This document shows, piece by piece, positions 45,157 to 54,152 of a DNA stretch of 64,000 bases. A model generated the notes under the pieces. That model saw only the letters and a program-made list of their open reading frames with translations. It was not told the origin of the DNA and ran no database searches. Each line of letters begins with the position of its first letter. The first letter of the stretch is position 1. The position numbers and the translations under genes were made by a program. Origin of the DNA: CAUVKI01 sp963552605 (GTDB lineage Bacteria > Bacillota > Clostridia > Tissierellales > Peptoniphilaceae); contig CAUVKI010000002.1 of the NCBI GenBank assembly GCA_963552605.1, positions 36,652 to 100,651 on the forward strand, in the 5' to 3' direction.

Positions 45157-45183
45157 ATGCGAGCATACTGAGAGTGCTTGCAT
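45157..45183 (+). promoter_or_regulatory. 5' leader hairpin of the yajC transcript
   Basis: ATGCGAGCA (45157-45165) pairs with TGCTTGCAT (45175-45183), nine pairs including one G-U, around a nine-base loop. It starts about ten bases after the -10 box, so it is at or near the 5' end of the mRNA. The ribosome binding site GAGGGGGTGG at 45193-45202 is left free. No T tract follows, so it is not a terminator. Confidence 0.5.
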
Positions 45184-45206
45184 AAATTTGAAGAGGGGGT
45201 GGAATT

Positions 45207-45587
45207 ATGTTTTCGAGTGCGGGTCAATCGGGAGGACTTGGACAGGGCGGCATGAGTATGATAATGCTTGTTGCGATGCTTGCGATCTTTTATTTTTTTG
45301 CAATAAAACCGCAGAAGAAAAGAGAGAAAGAAATCAACGATATGAGAAACTCTTTGCGGACGGGTGACGATATCACCACGATAGGAGGAATTGAGGGGAA
45401 GATTTCTCAAGTCAAAGAAGATTATGTGGTGGTGGATGTAAAACCTAATAAGGTAAGAATGCAAGTAGCTAAGTGGGCAGTTGCTTCCGTAAACCGAAAA
45501 AGCAAAGAAAAAGCTGAACTCTTCACCGAGGATAAGGAAAAAACTCAAGCGGAAACTGAAGAATTGGCAGAAGAGAAGCTTCAATAA
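45207..45587 (+). CDS. yajC: Preprotein translocase subunit YajC
   Basis: A 126-residue protein with one membrane helix (about 15-35) and the YajC core ('PQKKREKEINDMRNSLRTGD', 'ITTIGGIEGKISQV', 'DVKPNKVRMQVAKWAV'). It joins SecDF in the translocase. The N-terminus has a Gly/Ser/Gln-rich start and the C-terminus an acidic tail. It is the first gene of the plus-strand operon; tgt, which often precedes it, is missing. Confidence 0.94.
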   Translation: MFSSAGQSGGLGQGGMSMIMLVAMLAIFYFFAIKPQKKREKEINDMRNSLRTGDDITTIGGIEGKISQVKEDYVVVDVKPNKVRMQVAKWAVASVNRKSKEKAELFTEDKEKTQAETEELAEEKLQ

Positions 45588-45601
45588 ATTTTGGAGGAAA
45601 G

Positions 45602-46873
45602 ATGAAAACTCGGAGTGTTTTAATATTATTACTTACAATTCTATTGGTCGCAGGAGCTTGTTTTGTTGCGGCGAAAGGGATAAAGATTGGCGATTTTGAA
45701 TTAAAAAACGCAAAAGATCTCATAAACTTGGGATTGGATCTCAAGGGGGGAGTGTATGTTCTGCTTGAGGCTCAAACGGATAAGACCGGAGATGAACTCA
45801 AGCAGATAATGGAGCAGTCAAAAGCTATAATCGCAAACCGCGTTGACGGGCTCGGAGTAAGCGAACCCAACATAGCAATAGAGGGAACAAATCGTCTAAG
45901 GATAGAGCTTGCGGGTCTTAAAGATCCGGAAGAAGCTATGAATATGATTGGACAGACGGCACAGCTCCAATTTGTGGATCCCAAAGGGAATGTAATACTT
46001 ACGGGAGAAAATGTGAAAGACTCCCAAGTTCAGATTTTAAGCAGTGATCAGAATAAGAATCAGATTGGTCAGAATATTGTCGTATCCTTGGAATTAAATG
46101 ACGAGGGTGCAAAAGCTTTTTATGAAGCTACAAAGGAATTGGCGCCCGATCACGGAATTATTGCCATACTTTTGGACGGAAAGATTATTTCCGCTCCGTT
46201 CGTGGATGAAGCCGTTCCCAGCGGAAAAGCGGTTATTTCGGGTCATTTTACCGCAGAGGAAGCTTCAAGGCTTGCAACGCTCATTCGTGCCGGTGCTCTC
46301 CCGGTGGAGATGAAAACCCTCACAACGGATGTAGTCGGACCTACATTGGGAATGGACGCCTTTGAAAAGACTCTGTTTTGCGGGGCGTTGGCGCTTTTGT
46401 TCATAATTCTGTTTATGATTGTCGTATATAGGATACCGGGACTTGTGGCATCGATTTCCCTGATAATATATGTGCTTATAACGGTGTATGCAATGGTTTT
46501 GATTAAGGCAAAACTCACATTGCCGGGGATTGCGGGAATAGTGCTTTCCATAGGAATGGCGGTTGACAGCAATGTAATCATTTACGAAAGAATAATTGAT
46601 GAGTTGAAATCCGGAAAAACCATCAGAACGGCAATAGATTCAGGCTTTAATATAGCTCTTAGAACCATAATCGATGCCAATGTCACGACGCTCATTGCGG
46701 GAGCGGTGTTGATTTATTTCGGGGTTGGAGCAATAAGAGGTTTTGGAATGACTTTGATAATAGGAATTGTAGCGTCAATGTTCACTGCCGTATTTTTGTC
46801 AAAGCACATTCTGAAGCTGTTTTCAAACATATTTGAAAATGCATCAAACCGTGCGTACGGAGTCAGGGGGTAA
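45602..46873 (+). CDS. secD: Protein export subunit SecD
   Basis: A 423-residue SecD: membrane helix 1, a P1 head region in which 'GLDLKGGVYVLLEA' (D1 motif) is intact, and five further helices with the D5 motif 'IVLSIGMAVDSNVIIYERI'. It uses the proton motive force to pull proteins out of the Sec channel. It is separate from SecF, as in most Clostridia and unlike Bacillus. GGAGG precedes the ATG by a few bases. Confidence 0.95.
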   Translation: MKTRSVLILLLTILLVAGACFVAAKGIKIGDFELKNAKDLINLGLDLKGGVYVLLEAQTDKTGDELKQIMEQSKAIIANRVDGLGVSEPNIAIEGTNRLRIELAGLKDPEEAMNMIGQTAQLQFVDPKGNVILTGENVKDSQVQILSSDQNKNQIGQNIVVSLELNDEGAKAFYEATKELAPDHGIIAILLDGKIISAPFVDEAVPSGKAVISGHFTAEEASRLATLIRAGALPVEMKTLTTDVVGPTLGMDAFEKTLFCGALALLFIILFMIVVYRIPGLVASISLIIYVLITVYAMVLIKAKLTLPGIAGIVLSIGMAVDSNVIIYERIIDELKSGKTIRTAIDSGFNIALRTIIDANVTTLIAGAVLIYFGVGAIRGFGMTLIIGIVASMFTAVFLSKHILKLFSNIFENASNRAYGVRG

Positions 46874-46876
46874 GAT

Positions 46877-47746
46877 ATGAAAAAGACATTCGATTTTATT
46901 AAGCTTAGAAAAGTGTTTTTCATCTTATCTCTGGCTTATATAGGTTTGGGGTTCGGGCTATTTTTTTACAGAGGATTGAACTTGGATATCGACTTCACTT
47001 CGGGGACTATGATTGAAGTGTATATTGAGGAAGCCAAAAATGATGCGGAAGTAAAGAAGATAACGGACGAATTTGACACCAATATTCACATAACCCGCAC
47101 GGGTACGGAAGGTAAAAATGTTGTCCTTAGAACCACCAAAAATTTTTCCACAGAAGAGCTTAACGGAATTAAGAAAGCTTTCAAAGACTCTTTCGGAGTT
47201 TCTGCTGATCAAATAAGTTCCCGAACCATCGAAGCGTCTATGGGCGACGAAATAAGAAATAAGGCAATATTGGGGATAGTGTTGGTGTCGATTGCGGTGC
47301 TTATCTATGTGAGTATGAGATTTAAGTTTGACTACGGAGTTGCGGCGGTGGTTGCACTTATCCACGATGTGTCTTTTATGTTTGCGACTTATTCCATCTT
47401 CAGCTTTGCGGTGAACAGTTCGTTCGTGGCGGCGATTCTTACTGTGCTCGGTTATTCCATAAACGATACAATCGTAATATTTGACAGAGTTAGGGAAAAC
47501 ATAAAGAAGCATAGGAGCAAGGGCGAATATGAAATACTCAATATGAGTGTATCTCAGAGTATGACAAGAACCATCTTCACTTCGCTTACCACCTTTGCAG
47601 TAATAGCGATTCTGTTTTTCTTGGGTGTGCTTGAGACCAAAACTCTTGCGCTCTCAATGATGATAGGTACCGTCATAGGAACTTATTCAACTATTTTCAT
47701 TGCATCTCCTCTTTGGTATATGATTAGAAGTCGTAAGAGTCGTTAA
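46877..47746 (+). CDS. secF: Protein export subunit SecF
   Basis: A 289-residue SecF with six membrane helices, the 'LDIDFTSGTMIEV' motif near residue 35, and 'TVLGYSINDTIVIFDRVREN' in the membrane core. It partners with SecD, coded three bases upstream. Its stop codon overlaps the recJ start (TAATG). Confidence 0.95.
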   Translation: MKKTFDFIKLRKVFFILSLAYIGLGFGLFFYRGLNLDIDFTSGTMIEVYIEEAKNDAEVKKITDEFDTNIHITRTGTEGKNVVLRTTKNFSTEELNGIKKAFKDSFGVSADQISSRTIEASMGDEIRNKAILGIVLVSIAVLIYVSMRFKFDYGVAAVVALIHDVSFMFATYSIFSFAVNSSFVAAILTVLGYSINDTIVIFDRVRENIKKHRSKGEYEILNMSVSQSMTRTIFTSLTTFAVIAILFFLGVLETKTLALSMMIGTVIGTYSTIFIASPLWYMIRSRKSR

Positions 47747-49500
47747 TGGAGAAGTGGATTTATAGAAAAGACAATGCGGATGTGCTTAAGCTTTCAAAAG
47801 AGCTTAAGTATCCGCCATTTTTTACCAAGATTTTAACCAATCGAAACTTAAAGAGCTGTGAAGAGATTCTGTCTTTTGTGAAAGATAGAGATGAAAAGCT
47901 TCCAAATCCTTCGCTCCTTCCGGATGCGGAACTGTTTTTTGAAATTTTAAGCGACGCCTTGGAGTCCGAGGCAAATGTGAGGATTGTGGGAGACTATGAT
48001 GCCGACGGCGTGATGAGCACTCTCATATTGGTTTTGGCATTAAGAAAACTCGGGTTAAACCCTACCTACTGTATTCCTAACAGATTTACCGACGGTTACG
48101 GTATGTCTATGGATATTGTGAGGAGAGCTGCCGAGGACGGGGTCGATCTTATAATCACCTGTGATAACGGCATTTCCTGCTTTGAAGAGGTGGCTGAGGC
48201 AAATTCACTGGGAATAAGTGTGATTATAACCGATCATCACGATATTCCCAGAGATCTCCAAACCGATAGGGAAATTATCCCTGCAGCTGATGCAATTGTA
48301 GATCCGAAACTTGGAAGTTCGAAGTATCCCTTTAAAGAACTCTGCGGTGCAGGGGTATGTTATCAACTGATGGCTTTTGTGCTTGAGCAGATGGGATTTT
48401 ATGATAAATCGTATGAAGAGTTTTTGCAGTATGCGGCGGTGGCGACAATATGTGATATTATGCCGCTTGTCTCTGATAACAGAAAAATTGTTCACCAAGG
48501 TCTTAGGTACTTGAATAATACGAAAAATGTCGGGTTTATTGCCTTAAGGCGGGCGCTCAAAATTGAGGACAGAGATATTTCCGCGGAGGACATAGGGTAT
48601 ATAATAGGTCCTGCAATCAATGCCGCAGGCAGAATGGCTTCAGCGGAAACGGCATTAAAACTGTTTTTGGGAGAGGGTTCGGCTGATGAATTAGCTCAAA
48701 AGCTCGTAGAGTATAATCGGGAAAGAAAAGCCGAAACCGAAAAAGGGGTAAGAAGAGCAATAAAGCTGGTGGAAGAAGAATTGATTGACGACCCTGTTCT
48801 GATATGCTATGTGCCCGAAGCGCACGAGGGAGTATCGGGGAATATTGCGGGGAGACTCAAGGAAAAATACCAAAGACCGGTGCTTCTTCTTTCCGACAGT
48901 AGGGATTTTTTGAAGGCTTCCGGAAGGAGTGTTCCCTCTTTTCACATAACAGAGGCACTTTCTCCTTACAGGGAGCTTTTTATCACATTTGGAGGACACG
49001 GAGGTGCGTGCGGATTCAGCATTGAAAGAAAAAATCTTCCGACACTTAGGGAGCGGCTGTTTGAGAATATAAAACCTGAGGACATTGACACTTCAAAGGT
49101 TTATTATGTAGATTGCAAAATGCCTCTTGAAGCTCTGGATATGTCAGTTATAAAATTTCTATCCCATCTCTCTCCGTTTGGCAGTGAAAACCCTGAACCG
49201 ATTTTTACGGATTTGAAAGTGAAAGTGGCAAAAATTTCAGTGATAGGGAAAAATAAAAATGTAATTCGTTTTACTTTTTTGACTGAGCATAATAGGGAAT
49301 TGCAGGGACTTCTTTTTTCCGGAGCGGATGATTTTATTGAAAGTCTAAGAGAGAAAATGGGGGAGGACTATATTAACTCCCTGATTTGCGGCAGATGCGA
49401 CCCTCTTTCAGTTGACATATTGTATAAGCCCATGCTTAATGAATATCAGGGAAAAAGAACCATACAGGTCAAGATAGAGGCTATAAGATTTTCAAAGTAG
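47746..49500 (+). CDS. recJ: Single-stranded-DNA exonuclease RecJ
   Basis: A 584-residue RecJ of the DHH family. The metal site is shown by 'GDYDADGVMS', 'ITCDNGIS' and 'IITDHHDIP', and DHHA1 by 'FGGHGGACGFSI'. A C-terminal OB-fold follows (about 470-584). It degrades single-stranded DNA 5' to 3' in recombination and repair. In many Clostridia apt lies between recJ and relA; it is missing here. Confidence 0.95.
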   Translation: MEKWIYRKDNADVLKLSKELKYPPFFTKILTNRNLKSCEEILSFVKDRDEKLPNPSLLPDAELFFEILSDALESEANVRIVGDYDADGVMSTLILVLALRKLGLNPTYCIPNRFTDGYGMSMDIVRRAAEDGVDLIITCDNGISCFEEVAEANSLGISVIITDHHDIPRDLQTDREIIPAADAIVDPKLGSSKYPFKELCGAGVCYQLMAFVLEQMGFYDKSYEEFLQYAAVATICDIMPLVSDNRKIVHQGLRYLNNTKNVGFIALRRALKIEDRDISAEDIGYIIGPAINAAGRMASAETALKLFLGEGSADELAQKLVEYNRERKAETEKGVRRAIKLVEEELIDDPVLICYVPEAHEGVSGNIAGRLKEKYQRPVLLLSDSRDFLKASGRSVPSFHITEALSPYRELFITFGGHGGACGFSIERKNLPTLRERLFENIKPEDIDTSKVYYVDCKMPLEALDMSVIKFLSHLSPFGSENPEPIFTDLKVKVAKISVIGKNKNVIRFTFLTEHNRELQGLLFSGADDFIESLREKMGEDYINSLICGRCDPLSVDILYKPMLNEYQGKRTIQVKIEAIRFSK

Positions 49501-49512
49501 GAGGTGATTTTG

Positions 49513-51660
49513 GTGACTATTGAGGATTTGATGAGTAAAGTATCGGAATATAATCCGGAAGCGGATTTCGATGTAATAAAAACGGCTTATGAGATTGCGG
49601 ACAAAGCTCATTCGGGGCAGATCAGAAATTCGGGCGAGCCTTATATAATTCATCCCCTGAATGTGGCATATATCTTGGCGGAACTGAATATGGACACTCC
49701 CACTCTTTGCGCGGGACTTTTGCACGATGTCATCGAAGATACTTCCTATACCTATGAGGATTTGGAGGGATTATTCGGTGAGGAGATAGCAAATTTGGTG
49801 CGGGGAGTGACAAAGCTTAAGAACCTTCACTTCAGGGATAAGAAGGAAACTCAGGCTGAAAATATCCGCAGAATGGTGCTTGCAATGGCTAGAGATATCA
49901 GGGTAATTATCATAAAGCTTGCCGACAGACTCCATAATATGCGTACGCTTGAATATAAGAAACAGGATAAACAGCGTGCCATTGCAAGAGAAACCATAGA
50001 AATTTATTCTCCGCTTGCCCACAGGCTCGGTATATACAAGATAAAATCGGAACTTGATGATTTGTCATTACGCTATCTAGACTCCGACAGCTACTACGAC
50101 TTGGTGGAAAAGGTAAACAAAAAGAAAGAGCAGAGAGAAAAAGAGATATCCGATTTGGTTGAAACACTTAGGTCAAAACTCCTTGAAATGGGGATAAAGT
50201 CGGAGATATACGGCAGACCGAAAAGTTTCTACAGCATATATAGGAAAATGCGAAGTCAGCAGAAAAATATAGAAGAAATCTTTGACCTTATGGCTCTAAG
50301 GGTGATTGTTGACACTCTTAAGCAGTGCTATGAAGTCTTGGGAGCGGTGCATAGCCTATGGAAGCCTATCCCCGGCAGGTTCAAGGATTATATTGCAATG
50401 CCGAAAGCTAATATGTACCAGTCTATACACACTACGCTCATTTGCGATAACGGGCAGGTTTTCGAGGTGCAGATCCGAACAGTTGAAATGCACAAAATGG
50501 CGGAGTTCGGTGTGGCGGCTCACTGGGTTTATAAAGAGGGTCAGGCAAGGACTTCAAATTTTGACAGAAAGATACAGTGGATTAGACAGCTTTTGGAATG
50601 GCAGGCGGATATTGCCGACCCGAGTGATTTTGTAAATGCAATGAAAGTGGATTTTTCCTCCGCAGAAGTTTTTGTGTTTACGCCGAACGGAGACGTGGTG
50701 GAGCTTCCCGAAAATTCCACTCCGATAGATTTTGCCTATCGAATTCACTCTCAGGTGGGAAACCACTGCGTAGGTGCGAAGGTGAACGGGAGAATTGTCA
50801 CCTTAAATCATCACCTTAAAACGGGAGATATAGTGGAAGTAATAACTTCCAAAACCGGACAGCCCAGCAGAGATTGGCTTAACATTGCACAAAGCTCTCA
50901 GGCAAAATCCAAAATTCGACAGTGGTTCAAGCAGATTGATAAGGATCAAAATATTCATAAGGGTCAGGAGAGCTTGGAGAGGGAAATCAGAAAGATTGGA
51001 CTTCCCAAGGATTTTATTGATGAAGACTTCTTAAGGAGCTATGCGGAAAGCATAAGCCTTAAGGATTTAAACGGGCTTTATGCGTCCATAGGTTACGGCT
51101 CGACGACCATACAACAGGTGATAAGCAAGCTCCAATCCAACTATGAGAGAAAAAATCAGGATAAGGAAAAACCGATTATTCTGAAAACTCCCCAAGCCAA
51201 ACATATGAAAAATGACACGGGGATTGTGGTGGTCGGAGCAGATAATTTGAAAATACGCTTTGCAAGGTGCTGCAATCCCGTTCCGGGAGATCCAGTTGTA
51301 GGATTTGTTTCAAAGGGAAGAGGAATTGCAGTGCATAGAACGGACTGCAAAAACATTATCAATACCGGAGAGCCCGAACGCATAATAGATGTGTATTGGA
51401 ACAATGTGGAAAATGTTTCGTATGAAACGGAAATTCAACTTAAGGTTACAAATAGAAAGGGAATTTTGGCGGATATAACGACTATGATCTCAAATAACGG
51501 AATTGATCTTACGGATATGAATACGAAAAAACATCGTAGGAGTGATGAGTTTCTGGTGAATCTCACTTTGGAAATTTCGGACAGGGATAAGCTTTCGGAG
51601 ATGATAAGAAAGCTTTCGTTGGTTGACGGCGTTATAGATGTGTATAGAATACACAAGTGA
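49513..51660 (+). CDS. relA: Bifunctional (p)ppGpp synthetase/hydrolase
   Basis: A 715-residue long RSH protein. The HD hydrolase domain has 'LLHDVIEDT' with His71-Asp72; the synthetase domain has 'RFKDYIAMPKANMYQSIHTT'; TGS, helical, CC ('RCCNPVPGDPVVGF') and ACT domains follow. The RFKD charge pattern is that of bifunctional Rel. It makes and removes (p)ppGpp at starved ribosomes. I start at the GTG at 49513, eight bases after GGAGG, because the earlier in-frame GTG overlaps that site. Confidence 0.95.
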   Translation: MTIEDLMSKVSEYNPEADFDVIKTAYEIADKAHSGQIRNSGEPYIIHPLNVAYILAELNMDTPTLCAGLLHDVIEDTSYTYEDLEGLFGEEIANLVRGVTKLKNLHFRDKKETQAENIRRMVLAMARDIRVIIIKLADRLHNMRTLEYKKQDKQRAIARETIEIYSPLAHRLGIYKIKSELDDLSLRYLDSDSYYDLVEKVNKKKEQREKEISDLVETLRSKLLEMGIKSEIYGRPKSFYSIYRKMRSQQKNIEEIFDLMALRVIVDTLKQCYEVLGAVHSLWKPIPGRFKDYIAMPKANMYQSIHTTLICDNGQVFEVQIRTVEMHKMAEFGVAAHWVYKEGQARTSNFDRKIQWIRQLLEWQADIADPSDFVNAMKVDFSSAEVFVFTPNGDVVELPENSTPIDFAYRIHSQVGNHCVGAKVNGRIVTLNHHLKTGDIVEVITSKTGQPSRDWLNIAQSSQAKSKIRQWFKQIDKDQNIHKGQESLEREIRKIGLPKDFIDEDFLRSYAESISLKDLNGLYASIGYGSTTIQQVISKLQSNYERKNQDKEKPIILKTPQAKHMKNDTGIVVVGADNLKIRFARCCNPVPGDPVVGFVSKGRGIAVHRTDCKNIINTGEPERIIDVYWNNVENVSYETEIQLKVTNRKGILADITTMISNNGIDLTDMNTKKHRRSDEFLVNLTLEISDRDKLSEMIRKLSLVDGVIDVYRIHK

Positions 51661-51670
51661 AGAGGCGGTT

Positions 51671-52123
51671 ATGAGAGCTTTAATACAAAGAGTGTTGGAA
51701 GCGGAAGTGAGGATTGAGGGAGAGGTTTCAGGAAAAATCGGAGAGGGTTTTTTGATACTCTTGGGAGTTCATTCTGAAGATGAAGACAAAGATTTGGATT
51801 ATGTTTTAAAAAAGACTTCCGCACTTAGGGTTTTTGAAGATGAAAACGGAAAGATGAACGTTTCCCCAAAGGATAAGGGCGCTGAAATATTGGTGGTTTC
51901 GCAGTTTACTCTATATGCCGACACCAGAAAAGGAAATCGTCCGAGCTTTGTGTCCGCAGCCAAGGGAGAAAAAGCCGAAGCTTATTATGAGGCTTTCGTG
52001 AAGCGTATGAAAGAGGAATTTTCCGTAGTGGAAACCGGAGAGTTCGGAGCGGATATGAAGGTTTCTTTGATAAATGACGGACCTGTTACTATTCTTATAG
52101 ATTCGAGAGAGGGCATTTTATGA
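51671..52123 (+). CDS. dtd: D-aminoacyl-tRNA deacylase
   Basis: A 150-residue Dtd with both active-site motifs: 'SQFTLYAD' at 77-84 and 'NDGPVTILID' near 135 with the cross-dimer Gly-Pro at 137-138. It hydrolyses D-aminoacyl and glycyl mischarged tRNAs. The ATG at 51671 follows AGAGGCGG; the open frame extends back into relA without a site. Confidence 0.95.
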   Translation: MRALIQRVLEAEVRIEGEVSGKIGEGFLILLGVHSEDEDKDLDYVLKKTSALRVFEDENGKMNVSPKDKGAEILVVSQFTLYADTRKGNRPSFVSAAKGEKAEAYYEAFVKRMKEEFSVVETGEFGADMKVSLINDGPVTILIDSREGIL

Positions 52124-52737
52124 AACTCAATAAAATGATGGCGGGAATTTATGCTGCCAATTGCTATGTATATTATGACGAAAAATCTAAAGATGCCGTC
52201 ATAGTTGATCCGGGGGGAGATGCTGAGGATATTTGGAAATTTGTTTCGGAAAATTCACTGAATGTTTTGGGAATACTCCTAACCCACGGTCATGCCGACC
52301 ATATAGCCGGAATACCCGAACTTTTGGCTAGGAAAAAAATCCCGATCTATTGTCATAGTGCGGACGAGGAAATGTGCAGGAACTCGGATATGAATTTTTC
52401 ATCTATGATGGCTATGGGCTCGGTTGAGTTTGAGCCGGATTTTGTTTTCAAAGACGGAGATTTATTAAATTTCGGAAGTCTTGATATAAAAGTGCTCCAT
52501 ACTCCGGGACATACGAGGGGCTCCTGCTGTTTTGAGATTTCAGAAGGTATATTGTCGGGAGATACTCTTTTTCAAATGAGTGTGGGAAGAACCGACCTTT
52601 ATGGGGGGAGTTCGGCCTCTTTGATAAATTCCATAAGAAATAAACTCTTTTCGTATCCCGATGAAACTCAAGTCTTCCCCGGACACGGTGCAAATACTAT
52701 GATTGGGTATGAGAAAAAACACAATCCCTTTTTGTGA
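52120..52737 (+). CDS. Metallo-beta-lactamase-fold hydrolase (glyoxalase II-like)
   Basis: A 205-residue single-domain hydrolase with the zinc motif H56-x-H58-x-D60-H61 ('THGHADHIAG'), followed by 'LHTPGHTRGSCCF' and 'ILSGDTLF', and the last metal histidine in 'VFPGHGANT'. It resembles YqgX/GloB short forms; the substrate, possibly a hydroxyacyl thioester, cannot be told. It overlaps dtd by 4 bases and hemZ by 1. Confidence 0.88.
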   Translation: MKLNKMMAGIYAANCYVYYDEKSKDAVIVDPGGDAEDIWKFVSENSLNVLGILLTHGHADHIAGIPELLARKKIPIYCHSADEEMCRNSDMNFSSMMAMGSVEFEPDFVFKDGDLLNFGSLDIKVLHTPGHTRGSCCFEISEGILSGDTLFQMSVGRTDLYGGSSASLINSIRNKLFSYPDETQVFPGHGANTMIGYEKKHNPFL

Positions 52738-54152
52738 TGAAACTGTTTGTAAATATGGAAAAGTATCATCAGGAGGTTCATCACCTGCTTGAGGAATTTT
52801 TCCCCGAAGAAGTGATTTGCTCCGGTGATTTGTCCGAGTCGGACTGCGTTGTTATGATACACCCCGATAGTGGGAATATAACCTTGAAGCTTGGAGAAAA
52901 TGCGTTTACAAAAGATTTTGTTTTTGTTGAAGAGGAGGAAATTTTTTCAAATTCTGAAAGAAATACCGTCAAGATGACACTTTATGGAATTTTGCAGGAG
53001 ATTAAGCCTACAAATCTTCCGTGGGGAGCTTTTACAGGTGTTCACCCGACAAAAATTACAAGACGGCTCAGGAAGCTCGGATATTCTTCCGAGCTTTTGT
53101 CGAATTATGGGGTTTCAGGTGAAAATATTTCTCTTTTGAACAGTGTGTGTGATCTTCAGGAGCGTTTGCTTTCGGATAAGTTAAACGGGTTGTCTTTATA
53201 TGTGAATATTCCCTTTTGCCCTACAAGGTGCGCTTATTGTTCCTTTCCGACCAAAGCGGCGAAAGAGAATGACTTGTTTTTGTTCAAGTATGTGGAAATG
53301 TTGAGGGAAGAAATCAGTGAGCTTTCAAAGTTTATCCCTTCTGATTTGGATACCGTTTATGTGGGAGGGGGAACTCCGACGGTGCTTTCCTGCAAGCTTC
53401 TTGAGAGTTTTATGAAGTCTTTGAGGGAAAACTTTAATCTTTCCGCTCTAAGAGAATTTACGGTCGAGGCGGGAAGACCTGATACCATAACCGATGAAAA
53501 ATTGAGTATTCTTGCGGAAAACGGTGTGGACAGAATAAGTATAAATCCCCAGACTATGTGTGACGAAACCCTGAAAGCCATCTCAAGAAAACACACTTCA
53601 AAGGATATTGAAAGGGCTTTTGAAACGGTGAGAAGATATAAATTTAAAACCATAAATGCTGATATTATTTTGGGGCTTGAGGGAGAGGGAGAGTTTGAGA
53701 TGAAAAAAACTCTTTCAAGAGTCAAAGAATTATCCCCTGAGAATATAACCGTGCATACTCTTTCGATGAAAAGAGGGGCGAGGTATATGGAAGAACATAC
53801 GGTGAGAAATTCCGACTCCGTAAAAAATATGGTCTATGATGCAAGGATTTTTCTTGAGGAGAACGGATTTTCTCCATATTATCTCTATCGTCAGAAAAAT
53901 ATGATAGGCTCTCTTGAGAATATAGGCTACTCCAAAAAGGGACACGAGGGGCTTTATAACATACTTATGATGGATGAGCTCTCTCCGATTTTGTCAATCG
54001 GAATGGGGGCGATTTCAAAATTTTTCCACGGCGATAAAATTACAAGGATTGCCGATTTCAGAGAATGGAATGTTTATACAGAAAGACGGGAGGAAAAACT
54101 TCTTCAAAAAATAGAAGAGCTTAAAATGATGGGAGGTTGTTATAATGTATAG
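52737..54152 (+). CDS. hemZ: Radical SAM coproporphyrinogen dehydrogenase-like HemZ
   Basis: A 471-residue protein of the HemN/HemZ family. An N-terminal region of about 150 residues, typical of HemZ, precedes the radical SAM core with Cys161-x3-Cys165-x2-Cys168 ('[10 protein letters not shown]') and '[11 protein letters not shown]'. Family members act on porphyrins, but no other heme genes are nearby, so the substrate is uncertain. It is common after the dtd/MBL pair in Clostridia. The ATG at 52737 overlaps the previous stop (TGATG). Confidence 0.85.
   Translation: MKLFVNMEKYHQEVHHLLEEFFPEEVICSGDLSESDCVVMIHPDSGNITLKLGENAFTKDFVFVEEEEIFSNSERNTVKMTLYGILQEIKPTNLPWGAFTGVHPTKITRRLRKLGYSSELLSNYGVSGENISLLNSVCDLQERLLSDKLNGLSLYVNIPFCPTRCAYCSFPTKAAKENDLFLFKYVEMLREEISELSKFIPSDLDTVYVGGGTPTVLSCKLLESFMKSLRENFNLSALREFTVEAGRPDTITDEKLSILAENGVDRISINPQTMCDETLKAISRKHTSKDIERAFETVRRYKFKTINADIILGLEGEGEFEMKKTLSRVKELSPENITVHTLSMKRGARYMEEHTVRNSDSVKNMVYDARIFLEENGFSPYYLYRQKNMIGSLENIGYSKKGHEGLYNILMMDELSPILSIGMGAISKFFHGDKITRIADFREWNVYTERREEKLLQKIEELKMMGGCYNV

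Noticed and set aside
44953..45206. Possible replication origin at the divergent switch
   Set aside because: Divergent genes and changed base skew would fit, but no DnaA-box cluster (TTATNCACA) and no dnaA/dnaN/gyrase neighbourhood is present.
45066..45584. 172-codon open frame on the minus strand opposite yajC
   Set aside because: It is antisense to a clear yajC gene with promoter and ribosome binding site, has no site of its own and encodes a low-complexity Phe/His/Arg-rich sequence.
46958..47512. 184-codon open frame on the minus strand opposite secF
   Set aside because: A shadow of the secF reading frame; its composition (His/Arg-rich) and lack of a ribosome binding site speak against a gene.
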